From the NCBI GenBank assembly GCA_027886185.1, contig WOAB01000142.1:2418001-2482000 (forward strand): DNA of 64,000 bases, in the 5' to 3' direction. Numbering within the stretch: position 1 is the first letter of the stretch; every line of letters starts with the position of its first letter. The position numbers and the translations under genes were made by a program. Origin of the DNA: Rheum nobile. Taxonomy: Eukaryota; Streptophyta; Magnoliopsida; Caryophyllales; Polygonaceae. Below, piece after piece: positions 45,095 through 56,146 of this stretch. The notes below the pieces were generated by a model. That model made no database searches and was not told the DNA's origin. It was given only the letters and a program-made list of their open reading frames with translations.

Positions 45095-45475
45095 ATGGTT
45101 AGGCTGATTTTGACTGCTCATTTTGATGGGCGAATCGTATGCCAGCGTGGTGACCGCCGACTGTCCTCCGTCCACCGCTATGACGGTGGTTGGTTGTGGA
45201 CAATGGACATGGGCACCGTGGGAGAATCGGTTGGGGAGTTTGACCTGCAGGTTTTGCGTGCTCGTCTCTTCCCGGATGCTGTTCGTTTGGGTGTGGGACG
45301 TTTGTTTTACTTCCCTCGGCCCCTGGGTAGGGGATGCCGCCTTCGTGAGGTCCGAACTAATTACGATACTTCTCGTATTGCTCGTCTAGGTCGAGAGGGA
45401 CCGGTTTATATCTATGTGCATGGGCCGCCTCCTCCGGGCTTTCCTCTTCACAGTCTTCGCGCGGCTGGTCTTTAG
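45095..45475 (+). CDS. Second antisense gene of the Tat-like element, 126-aa protein (unrecognised)
   Basis: The intact frame starts MVRLILTAHFDGRIVCQRGD and ends PLHSLRAAGL, with internal GVGRLFYFPRPLGRGCRLRE and GPVYIYVHGPPPPGF. It is Arg-rich with a beta-rich pattern. The family is not recognised. It has its own TATA box at 45005, lies in antisense to gag-pol, and is intact although the rest of the element is broken. It could be a regulator or capsid-side accessory of the element, but nothing in the sequence proves this. Confidence 0.6.
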   Translation: MVRLILTAHFDGRIVCQRGDRRLSSVHRYDGGWLWTMDMGTVGESVGEFDLQVLRARLFPDAVRLGVGRLFYFPRPLGRGCRLREVRTNYDTSRIARLGREGPVYIYVHGPPPPGFPLHSLRAAGL

Positions 45476-45956
45476 AGCTCTTGTTTTTTACTTTTTCTTT
45501 TGCCTTGTGATCCCCTTCTTCCTCCCCATGCTTTTTTTAGTCTAGCAGACTAAAAGAAGGATAGGAAGGGGGTTGTAGAGGGTGATTTGCTTTCTAGTTT
45601 TCTTTTTGGATGTTGTACCCTTTAAAGGGGGAGTCTGTAATGTGAACTTGCGCTGTGTAATCTTTTGGGCGATATGGGTGAAAAAAAAAACCCCTTAGTA
45701 TTTTCTAATGAAGGAGACAATCCTTTGTAATTACAAGATCTTTTTTAAAGCTTAAAATGAAAAACAGTTGTGACACTTTTTCTCTCTGTCCGGTCTCAGA
45801 ATTGCTCACGTGCTTTGCTTTATCTTGATCTGGTCCTGTTTCAAGTTTATTTCTCTTGTAAGGAGCTTGTTCGAAATGATAAATAGCATGATTCGAATCA
45901 TATTGCATTTAGATACCTTAGCGCTACTTTGTTTCTTGCTTGCGATAATGGCCTGT
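45476..45956. other. 3' flank of the second antisense gene
   Basis: T-rich 3'-UTR-like DNA with a possible polyadenylation region. A run of nine or ten A is at 45682-45691. No gene is seen. Confidence 0.4.
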
Positions 45957-46262
45957 AGGTGTTGCTACGCGTACTGGCTGGCTTACAGCAGTACCGTCTG
46001 GTGTTGCTACGCGTGCTGGTCGACTCATCGAGCCAGCATCGTGAGGTATTGCTATGCGTACTGCCGCCTCCACAGGCTGGTACCGTTGGGTGTTGCTACG
46101 CGCGCTGGCTAATCCTTGCCAAGCCAGTGCCGTCTGGGTGTTGCTACGCGCGCTGGCTAATCCTTGCCAAGCCAGCGCCGTCTGGGTGTTGCTACGCGCG
46201 CTGGCTAATCCTTGCCAAGCCAGCGCCGTCTGGGTGTTGCTACGCGTATCGGCTCGGTGTGG
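45957..46262 (+). repeat. 48-bp tandem repeat array in the Tat-like element
   Basis: Exact-period units are 46088-46135, 46136-46183, 46184-46231 and a partial unit to 46262. They read gggtgttgctacgcgcgctg then gctaatccttgccaagccag. Three more diverged copies of about 42-48 bp precede them from 45957. They are open in two frames because 48 is a multiple of three, but no protein is expected. Such arrays are common in the 3' region of Tat/Ogre-type elements. Confidence 0.9.
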
Positions 46263-46397
46263 CTGAGCCCAATACCGTTTTTTATTGCTTTGCCATTTTC
46301 CTAAAATTCAAATGAAAATCGGTGACTTTAGTTTTGACTTGCTTGCTTTATTTTTGGGTGGCTCATGTATATTTGATCATAGTATTTCGCGTGAGGT

Positions 46398-47525
46398 TAT
46401 AGGATCGTGATTGTTAGATTAATAATCAGGGAACTGAGAACACCGTTTACAGTTCCCTTCACAGCGGAAATAAACAATCAACTAGATGAACAAATTCCTT
46501 ATAGTGGAAACCTTTGATTGCCAACTAGCAATCCAGGATAAAAACCACTACCTTTCTTTCGAAAGGATTTCAAGGTCTACTTCTTGATTTCTTATCTTTT
46601 TTGGTTACAGCTTATCCTAGGAACAAACACACAGTTTCTTTGCCTTACACACAGTTAGGCAATCCTAGATAACTTAACACAATCAATAATCAATCCAAGA
46701 AATAGACCTTAGCACCTAGGAACTATCTCACTTACAATCACATGAACTTAGCACTCAGCTCTTCTATTCCTTGACTGGTTCCTCTTGATCTCGGTTTGCT
46801 TTGATGATCTTGTTTGAAGGTTCACACTTTTGATGTTTGCTATTGAGTGTGATTCGTATTCAGTGCTTGAAGATAACCCTTGAGTTAGTCTTCCTTTTAT
46901 AGAGAATTCTTCACAGCTTAATCTTCTCTGGGTTCCCACAGATTGAGCTTGCCCTAGGATGTGTGGTTCTCCTTGGTCCACGTTGTTCTTGGCATGTACA
47001 AACAACCTAGGCAGCTCAGAATCCTTCTAGGTTAGTCAACCTCTTCAGCCAAGTCGTTCTCCAGCTTCCTTCTTCCGAGGTTCAACAATCTGGGCACTTG
47101 GGAACTGTCTTCTGGACAGTGACATCTCTATGAGCTATCGCTTTCAGTGCCTTTGTCTGAGGTTCATCCTTCTAGGCATCTTGGAGTCTTGCTCTTGGAT
47201 GGTGGCAGGCTTTTGGAAGCTTCTCTCAAGTTGCTTTCGACTTCCTTTTGTCCAAGGTTGGTGTTGCCAGATTTCTCGGGAATCGCAATCTCGCATGCTG
47301 CGTTTCTGGGCACACATGGGTTCCTCTGAGTTCCTTCCTTTGTCTTGTTCCTTGGTTCTCTTGTCCTGTTTGGCTTTCATGCTTTCGGCATTTGTCCTGT
47401 GGTTCCTTAAAGCACATCTTTGAGATAAAACATTAGTATTATAATATTTGTCATCTTCAAAAGTAGAGAAACTGAGGAAATGAACTCTCAGGGGAACCGA
47501 AGTTCCAGAGTTTCATTTCCTAACA
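46398..47525 (-). mobile_element. Solo LTR B (1128 bp), same family as solo LTR A but inverted
   Basis: It is flanked by a perfect 5-bp duplication GAGGT (46393-46397 and 47526-47530). On the minus strand it starts TGTTAGGA and ends TCCTATA. It carries the same short frame (MFVHAKNNVDQGEPHILGQ) and a TATA-like element. Its duplication differs from that of LTR A, so the two are independent insertions rather than two ends of one element. Confidence 0.9.
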
Positions 47526-47697
47526 GAGGTACCTTGCCATTTTTCTTTATTCCGCCCCCAGGCTTTTTGCTTTTTAGTTGCTTGAGTTGCGGTGTTGCTG
47601 CCTGTATGATTTAGTGCTTTTAGTTTCACGATTTAGAGTGGGGGGTCCGAGTGGGGCCAATTTCAAGGTTAGGGTCATACCTGGGGCGCGCCTTTCT

Positions 47698-49005
47698 TTA
47701 CAGATAGTATTTGCGGAGCCTCATTATGTTCCACGAGTTTGGGATTATGTTTCCCGCGTGGTCTTTGAGGCGATAGGCTCCTGGAGCTACTTCGCGGGCT
47801 ATTATGTAAGGGCCTTCCCATCCTGGGTCGAGCTTTCCTCCCTCCGTTTTCCTGAGCACCAAATCGCCTTCCACGAGGCCCCGTCGTTTTACTTTCTTGT
47901 TGTAGTAGGTGGCTATGCGGCGCTTGTACTCACTTTCACGTATGGCAGCCATATCCCGTATTTCTTCGGCTAGTTGCAGCTCTAGCTGCAGCTTCTCGGA
48001 GTTGCTCTCCTCATTGTAATCCAGAAGTCTCTCACTGGGGAAAAGATGTTCCACTGGGATTATGGCCTCAAACCCATAAGTTAACGCGAAGGGTGTCTCT
48101 CCAGTTCCCTTCTTGGATGTGGTTCTGTTAGCCCAGAGTACTAGTGGAAGAATTTATGCACATCGCCCTTGCGCTCGTGTGAGCCTTCTTTTGAGATCAA
48201 AGAGGATCCTCTGGTTCGCGTTCTCTACTTGGCCATTGCATTGGGGATGAGACACCGACGCGAAGTGCAACCTGATGCCCAAGCCTTCACAGAAATCAAC
48301 CAGCTTCTTAGTATTGAACCGTGGGCCTCTGTCGGTGATGATGCTTTACGGGAGCCCAAAACGGCAAATGATATTTTTCCAGATGAATTTTTTGACCTGC
48401 CCTACGGTTGTCGCGGCAAGTGGCACGGCCTCAACCCACTTGGTGAAGTAATCTATCGCCACTAGTATAAACTGTAACTGCCCCGGGGCCCGCGTGAATG
48501 GCCCAAGCAGATCCATCCCCCATTTCGCGAAAGGGCAAGGAGCACTGATAGCGTGCATTTTGACATCGGGCCTGTGCGAGGCAGGCGCGTGTCTCTGGCA
48601 TGAGTCGCAGGTTTGAGCTACGTGGAGAGCGTCTCCTTTCATCGTAGGCCAGAAATATCCCGCGTGTAATGCTTTGTAGACCAGGGATCTCCACCCCGCG
48701 TGGCCGCCGCATAATCCCCCGTGTATTTCAACCATTAACTCTTTCCCTTCCTTAGTAGAGATGCATTTTAAGCCCGCTGCCATATAGCCCCGTTTGTACA
48801 ACACCCTGTTTTTCACGTAAAAGCGGCTGGCTCTCATTTGCAACTTTCTCCTCTCTTGCGCGTTTTCGGGCGCGGCGCTCGACATAATGTATTGGCAGAT
48901 AGGAGCTCTCCAATCATCCTTGTCTTCTTCAGAATCGATCATCATCAGATCAGTATTAATGGCCCGGGTGGCCCTGGAGTCTACCCAAACCCGGCCTTTC
49001 TGCAT
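47698..49005 (-). pseudogene. Copy 1 integrase (zinc finger, catalytic core, C-terminus)
   Basis: 49005-48346 has the end of RNase H, then the H2C2 zinc finger (GGLCGGHAGWRSLVYKALH ... TCDSCQRH). The core starts with AISAPCPFAKWGMDLLGPF and ends at a stop (FGLP*, CAA to TAA relative to copy 2). The rest of the core (ITDNGPQF and the E-containing block) continues in the same strand to about 48130. There a second stop (TAA in place of GAA) occurs. 48054-47698 is the C-terminus (FPSERLLDYNEE ... GWEGPYIIAREVAPGAYRL). It would insert element DNA, and is inactive here because of the stops. Confidence 0.85.
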
Positions 49006-49407
49006 TCTGGTTCTTGACCCTAGTTTTGCCAGCTCATCTGCTCTGGTGTTTTCTCTTTGCTGGACGGCCTGAATCGCGAAACCATCGAAAGCGTTGACGA
49101 GCGTTCTTACTCTGGAATGGTACGCGGGTAGGTTTCTAGTCCTGACTTCATATTCCCCCTATACTTGCTTTACCACTATTTCCGAATCACTGTAGCATAT
49201 TACCCTACACGCGCCATTGGTTAGGGCTAAGTCCAACCCCGCAAGGAGTGCTTCGTACTCGTCCTCGTTGTTTGTTGTCTCGAACTCTAGACATAGCGCA
49301 TATTTGAACTGCTCCCCTCCGGGCGAGGTGAGGGTGATTCCAGCCCCATTCCCTTCTTCATTTGCAGCCCCATCGACGAAGAGGATCCACTGATCCTTTT
49401 TCGTCAT
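49006..49407 (-). pseudogene. Copy 1 second RNase H domain
   Basis: The frame 49407-49159 has WILFVDGAANEEGNGAGITL and ETTNNEDEYEALLAGLDLAL, then YSDSEIVVKQV. The D...E...D pattern of an RNase H is visible. It is cut by TAG at 49159 (copy 2 has CAG) and preceded by TAA at about 49409. A second RNase H between RT-RNase H and integrase is characteristic of the Tat clade. Confidence 0.85.
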
Positions 49408-49410
49408 TTC

Positions 49411-50747
49411 TTAGTTGTTTGCTTCGCGGAAACTGGTTTCCACGAGGAAGTCTGCGAGAGACTGCGCTTTGATCGTTGGGCGTGGCCTATACTCTATATC
49501 AAACTCCGATAGCTCAACTATCCACTTGGTCAACCTCCCGGACATAGTTGGCCTGCCGAACATGCTTCGCAACAGAAGATCAGACAAGATCTGGATTGGA
49601 TGTGCCTGGAAATAAGGTCGCAACTTCCTGGCAGCTGAAATCAATGCTAGAGCAACTTTCTCCATGGACGGATACCTGGTTTCTGTCGGCCCTAATGCCT
49701 TGCTTACGAAGTACACTGGTTTCTCCTGCTCGCGTACCAGAACGGCACTGACTGCTCTTGATCCCGTGGCTAAGTACAGCTGTAGTTCTTCTCCTGGAGT
49801 GGGCGAGGCTAAAGTAGGAAGGCTTACCAGGTGTGTTTTTAACTCCGTAAATGCAGACTCGCACTCAGGTGTCCATTGGAAGTCTTGGGGGTTTCTCAAA
49901 ATGGAGAAAAACGGGAGGCTACGCTCCGCGAGCCTTGAACAGAAGCACCCCAGATAGTTGATCGATCCCATAAACCTCTGAACTTCTTTAACACTCCGGG
50001 GTGGTGTCATTTGTAGCACGGCTTCAACTTTATCAGGGTTTACATCTATCCCACGCGAGCTGATGAGGAATCCTAGGAATCTTCCTGCCTTGACTCTGAA
50101 GATGCACTTCTCCGGGTTGAGGTTCATCCCGTGCTTTCGTAGTGTGGCGAACACTTCGCTAAGATCTTCTACGTGATTAGCTTCCTTCTTGCTTTTCACT
50201 ACGATATCGTCCACATAGGCTTCCACGGAGGAGCCAATCTGTCCTCAGAATATTAGGTCGACTAGCCTCTGAAAAGTAGCCCCAGCATTCTTTAGCCCAA
50301 ACGGCATCACTGTGTAACAGAATGTTTCGCGCTCCGTGATGAAGGCGGTTTTTTCCTCATCCGCGGGGTTCATCTTGACTTGATTGTATCCAGGAAGCTC
50401 AAGGCTTCATGCCCTGCCGTTGAGTCTACCAATTGGTCGATTGAGGGTAGGGGATAGCTATCCTTCGGACATGCCTTGTTCAGGTCTGTGAAGTCTATGC
50501 ACATCCTCCACTTGCCATTAGCTTTTTTCACCATAACCACATTCGCGAGCCATTGTGGATATTTTACTTCGCAAATAAACCCGGCCTTCAGTAGTTTCTC
50601 GACTTCTTCCCTGGCCCCCTGGGCTCTATCTCCAGCCTGTTTCCTCTTCTTCTGTCTTTTCGGCTTAACTTCTGGGTTGGTGTTGAGCGAATGGGTCATC
50701 AGAGATACTGGGATTCCCTTTAGGTCTTTAGGGGTCCATGCAAACAC
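49411..50747 (-). pseudogene. Copy 1 reverse transcriptase and first RNase H
   Basis: 50747-50370 has the RT start (VEKLLKAGFICEVKYPQWLA, NGKWRMCIDFTDLNKACPKD, YPLPSIDQLVD). It ends LSFLDTIKSR* because about 13 nt of motif A are missing. After this the frame resumes with NPADEEKTAF. 50226-49411 has YVDDIVVKSKK (motif C), FLGFLISSRGIDVNP and FMGSINYLGCF, then the gypsy RNase H (YLATGSRAVSAVLVREQEKPV ... FGRPTMSGRLTKW). The same RT deletion is present in copy 2. Confidence 0.9.
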
Positions 50748-50750
50748 GTC

Positions 50751-51539
50751 TCACAAATGCTTTAGCAATTCTCTGATTCCTTCTTGTGTGCTCGCGCTCA
50801 AGGCTTGTCCCATGTACATTTTTTCTTCTTTACGGGCAAATAGAGCAATAGGCAGCTTTTCTCCCTCTGATACTGTGGTTTCTATTATGCTCTTGACTTC
50901 CAGCTCTAATTCTTCTTCATGCTTTTGCAACGTGGGTTGATCAGGCTCGCTTCTTAGAGCTAGCACCAGTAGGATTTTACCACTGAGTGCTGCCAGATAA
51001 CAAGTACGGCTCTCCGCGTGTTGACCCTTGGCGATGCCAATTCCCGCCCGCATCGGAAACTTCAAAGCGAAGTGGTAGATGGACACCGCGGCTTGAAACT
51101 TGCAGAGCGAAATCCTTCCCAGAATAGCATTGTATGCGAAGGGTGATTGAAGCACTAAGAACTCCACCTTTTCGGATCTCTGCGGGCCTCCTTCTTCTCC
51201 TAGGATCAAGTCGAGGGTTATCACCCCGATAGGCTTCACTCGCTCTCCGGCGAAGCCAACCAAGGTGCAATCCGTTGGTGCTAAACTTGCTGGATCTAAG
51301 CCCATCCTCTGGAATGCTTCCCAGTGCAGTATGTCGGCCAAACTCCCAGTGTCCACCATCACCCTTTTGATTATTTTTGTTCCCATTTGCACGTGAAGCA
51401 CAAGGGGGTCGGTGCTCGGAATGCAGGACTCGGCTAGGTCCTCTGAGATGAACGTCATTTTGTGTTCTTGTCGTGGAGGGTTCGAGATGCTCATAACGGG
51501 TCTTCCGATGGGTAACAGAGCATTGGTTATCCTTCTCAT
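50751..51539 (-). pseudogene. Copy 1 aspartic protease region
   Basis: The active site is VMVDTGSLADILHWEAF (DTG intact), followed by GFAGERVKPIGVITLDLILG and AYNAILGRISL. The flap and second loop match Tat-type proteases. The frame ends at TGA 50748-50750 (CGA in copy 2), just before the RT start. It would cut the Gag-Pol polyprotein in particles. Confidence 0.85.
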
Positions 51540-51727
51540 TTCTCTCTTACTGGGACCCTTAGGCTCGTGCCCCCCCAGAGATGGTTCCCACCTGTCCGTC
51601 AGGGCGGGGAAAATTATGTTCGAGCAGCAGGTAGGGCGAGGGACGCCTAGGTGTTTGCCTCAGCGGTGCTGGCCCTGACCTTGACGTGGCCCTTCCTCGC
51701 GAAGGCCCGTGCCTCTGACATTCTCGC

Positions 51728-52924
51728 TCATCGTGCGCCGTATACTTGGTGGTAAACGCAGAACTTCCTTCCTGAACGAGTGTGAGGGGATGGCAAACTG
51801 GTCTGTGAGGGGGGTGGTCTCGGTGGGTGGGTTGCAGCCCTCTCCTGGCTATTCATTTCCACCGCGACCAGGGACTTCTCGGGGGCTTTTCCCCGCTCGC
51901 TTGCTTGATGCCGGTGTGGCTCCCATGTTGCAGTGTCCCTCCTAGCGGACTCATTTCTTCTACCACCGCTCGCGGGGGGAACAGATACAGTAGTGCTTCC
52001 GCGTGCCAACTCTTCTGCCATTATATGTTGGTTGGCTTTCTCCAGCAGTTTGGTGTATGAGGCGGGTGGCTTCTTGCAAACACTGAGTTTAAAAGGCCCA
52101 TTCTTGAGTCCCTGGATAAACGCCATACGTGCTATCTTTTCGTCGAAATCGTGGGCCTGGACTGCCTCTGTTGTGAATCTTTTGACGAAAGAAGCGAGAT
52201 ATTCCCCTTCGCGTTGCCTGACGTTCAGAACCTCCTGCATGCTAAGCTTCCTTTTTTGGGAGCACCCGAAGTGGGCCATAAAAGAGTCCGTGAGCTGTTG
52301 AAATCCTTCTACGCTCTTCGCGGGTAGGCTTATCATCCACGTTAAGGCGGGCCCTGCCAGGGTGTTGGGGAAGCACTTGCACATAGTAGCTTCATCTGCT
52401 TTGCTCGTGAGCATCAGGTATTGATACCTAGACAGGTGGTCTCTGGGGTCCTCTTCCCCGGTATACTCCTTAAATATGGGAATCTTGAAGTCCGCGGGTG
52501 GAGGTGCTAGGAGGATGTGGTCCGCGAACGCAGTAGACCCAAATAATGCCAGTGGTACCTCTGGCGCTGCATACCTTGGGTAGTATTGAGGTTCGTATTC
52601 TGGGTGTCGTTCCCTGTGCGTTTCCCCCCATGGCGAATACTGCAGGCTTTCGTGAGTGATGGAGGCACGATCTCCCTGGTAGTGCTCCCCATACCCCTCG
52701 CGAGGATCTAGTGGGATATATGGTTCCGGGTAAAATCGCATTGTTCGATGTTGCGGTGGTGCTGCTTCTGGTGCATGGAGTTCCTGGCTGGTTTTCTGCC
52801 ACTTCCGGAATAGACGGAACTGTTCCCATTCTTCGTCGTTTACCAACACCTCTCGCGTGTTGTCGGGTGACGTTCCTTGCCGCGAAGACATTTCTCTTTC
52901 AGTCATCGATGGGTCTCTGTTCAT
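51728..52924 (-). pseudogene. Copy 1 Gag
   Basis: The 398-codon frame starts MNRDPSMTEREMSSRQGTSP. The retrotransposon Gag domain covers about residues 150-290 (FKIPIFKEYTGEEDPRDHLS ... RQREGEYLASFVKRFTTEA ... FIQGLKNGPFKLSV). An Arg/Ser/Pro-rich linker ends in FCVYHQVYGAR*. Relative to copy 2 there is a 1-nt indel at this point, which removes the C-x2-H-x4-H-x4-C knuckle. Gag would form the cytoplasmic particle. Confidence 0.9.
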
Positions 52925-52966
52925 GGTTGCCGTACTTGTTCGTGCCTAGTTTAGCTGCGCGAGGAA

Positions 52967-52986
52967 GTCCCCACGGTCGGCGCCCA
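52967..52986 (-). other. Primer-binding site of copy 1
   Basis: On the minus strand, directly after the 5' LTR, it reads TGGGCGCCGACCGTGGGGAC. The first bases resemble TGGCGCCG, complementary to the 3' end of plant tRNA-Asp, with an extra G compared with copy 2 (TGGCGCCGACCGTGGGGA). The tRNA identity is tentative because the inner part does not match well. Confidence 0.6.
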
Positions 52987-53724
52987 TGTTGAAATCCGTT
53001 TCAACCCTTCGTGAAGAAGTTGGAGGTCAACACACCCCCAACCCGGATGTACTTGTTATTTGTTTGATTCTGGGGAGATTCCCCAGCCACCTCTTCCTTT
53101 TCCGACCTTCGCGCGAAACTGGACTTGAGCTGTTGTGGAATTTGACCTCCTCCTCCAGCCGATTCTTGGAAAGTGCTGCTTCGTTGCTAGGAATACTAGA
53201 GAATCCTTATGGTTCAACTCCTCTCTTCCTTGACTGGCTTCTGGATCCACCGAGAAGACCCCTCCTTCATATCTGGACTTCTCTGCTGACCTGCAAATCC
53301 CGGAGAGAGCTTCTCCGGGAGAAAATCCTCCGACGTCCAAGTCAGTGACGAGATCAATGGTTTTCAATCAACAGAAGAGGGGGGGGGGTGAAAAAGGAAG
53401 AGAAGTATGGAAAGTCAACCCAGTAGTTTCGAGCCTCAGAATATCTCAGAATTCCCAAAAACCCAGAATAACAATGAAGCTTTTGACCTCTCTCTTTCTT
53501 GCCCGGAATTGCCACACACCCTGCTCAAAGATCTCAAGGGCATTTATAGGAATCAACATCCACTCTCAGACTGCCAAATGTCGACTGCGGATTGAAAGAG
53601 ATTTCTCAACTGGTATTGAAACTTCCCTTTCTCTGACACACTCTCTCTCCATAACAGAATTCTGGTGACCTTGGTACTCTACGCGTAGGTGTTCTCTCAC
53701 GAGGAGGGGAATCTGCCTCCCACA
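52987..53724 (-). repeat. 5' LTR of copy 1 (738 bp)
   Basis: On the minus strand it starts TGTGGGAGG and ends TTCAACA. It differs from the 3' LTR by about two dozen substitutions plus small indels, including loss of 'ttgtctcgagc' and a longer G run. In element orientation the flank is ctcac. Confidence 0.9.
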
Positions 53725-53895
53725 GTGAGAATCGCGATCCAACTTAACATGTTCAGGCCCTCTCTTCCTTCTTATTAACAATCCCGTTTCCTCAGCACCA
53801 CTATTCGACTTTGCCTCTGACTTACTTACCAAGTCAATTACTTTGCCTTTTCCCCTCTTATTAGTGTTTCCTACATGAATACCACCATGCATCAA
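53725..53895 (-). pseudogene. Exon fragment of a host gene cut by an LTR insertion
   Basis: The minus-strand frame reads GNTNKRGKGKVIDLVSKSE ... LLIRRKRGPEHVKLDRDSH and runs straight into the LTR. A likely acceptor (ttcatgtag) lies upstream, so this is an internal exon of an unrecognised, basic, probably nuclear protein. By the inversion model, the missing part should lie beyond the 3' LTR of copy 2, outside the window. Confidence 0.5.
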
Positions 53896-56146
53896 TCAAT
53901 GGATAAAATTCTGACTATGATTACTCCATGACAATATAAACCCAATCGAAAAGTTAACAACTAGAAATAAATTCATGTATAAATAATGAGATAACAAGTT
54001 AACAACTAGTGTTAATTAAACTGAAAAAACAAGTTAAAGACTACTATATATATATATATATGAGAATTGAATAGTTTACACGTCCAATATATATTGTTAA
54101 TTTTGACAATTGTTTACAGAGGATGAGACATGAACTAGTTCTAATTAGAGAGAGTGAAAGTTAAACATTATTCTTTAAAAAGAGGATCACTATCTACTCC
54201 ACTAACTCTAGCTAACCGGCCACAAGCATATATATGCTTCTAACAAACTCAAAGTATATATAAGAGCTAACAAATAATTTTAGTTTTTTTACACAATGGT
54301 ACCATAATACTCAAACTCTTCCAGACAATAAAACACTTAACAATCGACAATAAAGATGTTAGTGAGATCAAAACATCTTTTAGTTAGAGGGATAGACATT
54401 CAAGTCAAGCTTAGAAGTTAAATAATTCTCAAAGATACAGAAATTGTTACCTTCGTTATGAAGTGGTTTCGTTTTAAACGTGTCACAATTAATGCAATTC
54501 TGGTCAAGCTGAGGAGTAGTATTGTCGCTCACCCCAAATGTCGTGTGAGCTATGATACAATTACTATATGGTTGGTCTCTCATTTACTACTTACATTTTG
54601 TGTTTCTTGATTCAATACATTTGCATATTGAAACTCAATTCTTGTCCATATCAGTTGTCTCCAAGAAAGAATTGAGGAGCAAGTTGCTTGTCAAGATGTG
54701 ATTCACTCGCGGAACACGTCGGCCAGATTTTATGGTAGAACTGTTCAATGGAAATCTGCTCGGAAGCTAATAGGCTCACTTTTGAATTTTGATGGTGAAA
54801 TTCATAAAGAAGAGTGGTTTTTGGGTCGCATGTATTAGTTTGTATTAGGATTAATTTCACCATTGGTGAGGATTTAGGGTGCATTTGTATTAGTGCTCAT
54901 AAATAATGCATTCAGTTATGTATTATTTTGCATTAAATATCATACATTTAATGTAAATGTCATACATTTAATGTATTAGTGGGTGAAAGAAACTACTCGC
55001 ATGTGGTGAATTTTTGGGTCGATTGAGAGTTTGTTTAAAATGCATAATTGGACTGAACAGAAGTTTTAAGCTTTGAGAATCGAAAGAAATATGAAGTGCA
55101 GCTTGTTGCTTTGTTGCCATACAATATAACAACAAATAAAACTTGTTTTCGTACGATGATCGTTTTCAATTTTCATACACGTTGTCGATGGTATACATTA
55201 CGTAGCACAATAATTCAGTACCGTTTTCCCGAGATTTTCAAAAAATCTGTTAATCAAACTATTAAAGCACTTGTCATTTTTTTTATAAAGTAAAAATTAG
55301 ACTAGTGTCAAGATCAACTCGACAATCATCCTATAGCATCTTTTCGGACAAGAGCCTTAAGTTTTGATTTGTTTAGAATATCGTTCAGCGAAAAATTGTG
55401 ACTAAGTTTTACAATATGGTCAACCACCATTTTACAAAAGATACGAAAAATCTGCACAGTCAGAAAAGAAAGTAATAAACATAAAATATCGGATATTAAA
55501 ATCTCGATTTCATATGGACGGTGCCAGATTTTATTAATGATGTTAAGTGAAAAAACACTTGTCATTAATTTGCATAAGAATATGTATACGTTATAATGAA
55601 TTTTTTATCAGATTATGGAGAAGTTGATGAATAGTAATTATCAATAATTTTTCTAATATATGCCATTTAAGATCTTTATAAAAAGTATTCTTAATAAAAT
55701 ATTAGATTAAATTTTATTTTATTTTTAATATTTTGTATAAAGTTTTATCGCTTCCTTTTTAAGTTTAATTTATTTGAGTTTTGATAAATTAAGTAAAATC
55801 TGGACGAGTGGGATCAGAACAGGGGTACAAATGTTGATCTGGATTCTGGAATGTCTGCTTCTAGTGATTGCTCGTTTGGTTGATAAGTAAATTCCCATGA
55901 ATTTTAATACTTTAAGAAGTGATATTAAATATATGTGTTTGGTTGTCTTTTTGTTTCTGAAAAATTCAGACATTGTAATTCTGGAATTCTCAATTCCTAT
56001 AAAACACAGAAAGTACAATCACTTAAGGAGGGGTGAATAAGATTTTACTTGTTCTTCCCTCATTCAATTTCAAGTTTCAAGCTTTTAGTGTGAAGCTCAA
56101 GTTCGAAATATCATTTTCTCTCTTCAACTCCTTGTCTGAATACAAG
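53896..56146. other. Intergenic, upstream of the p23 gene
   Basis: AT-rich. It has a (TA)n run at 54046-54061 and direct repeats 'catacatttaatgta' at 54942-54975. Short frames on both strands show no domain. The p23 promoter should lie at the right end (55,900-56,100), but no clear TATA box was fixed. Confidence 0.45.

Larger units (their letters stand above)
39529..53724 (-). mobile_element. Tat-like Ty3/gypsy LTR retrotransposon, copy 1 (14.2 kb, minus strand)
   Basis: It is bounded by LTRs 52987-53724 (5') and 39529-40276 (3'). In element order it has PBS, gag, protease, RT, RNase H, a second RNase H, integrase, a long 3' region with two antisense genes, and the 3' LTR. The second RNase H domain (FVDGAANEEGNGAGITL ... 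YSDSEIVVKQV) and the antisense genes point to the Tat clade. Two solo LTRs of another family are nested in the 3' region. Coding is broken by stops and frame changes. The 5-bp flanks of this pair do not match each other (ctcac versus agttg), which is explained in the findings by an inversion. Confidence 0.9.

Noticed and set aside
46054..46315. Repeat protein encoded by the 48-bp tandem array
   Set aside because: The period is a multiple of three, so open frames arise automatically. No start context or neighbouring coding sequence supports a gene.
42151..47525. Solo LTRs A and B as the two terminal repeats of a single inverted element
   Set aside because: Each has its own different perfect direct repeat and they flank ordinary Tat-element sequence.
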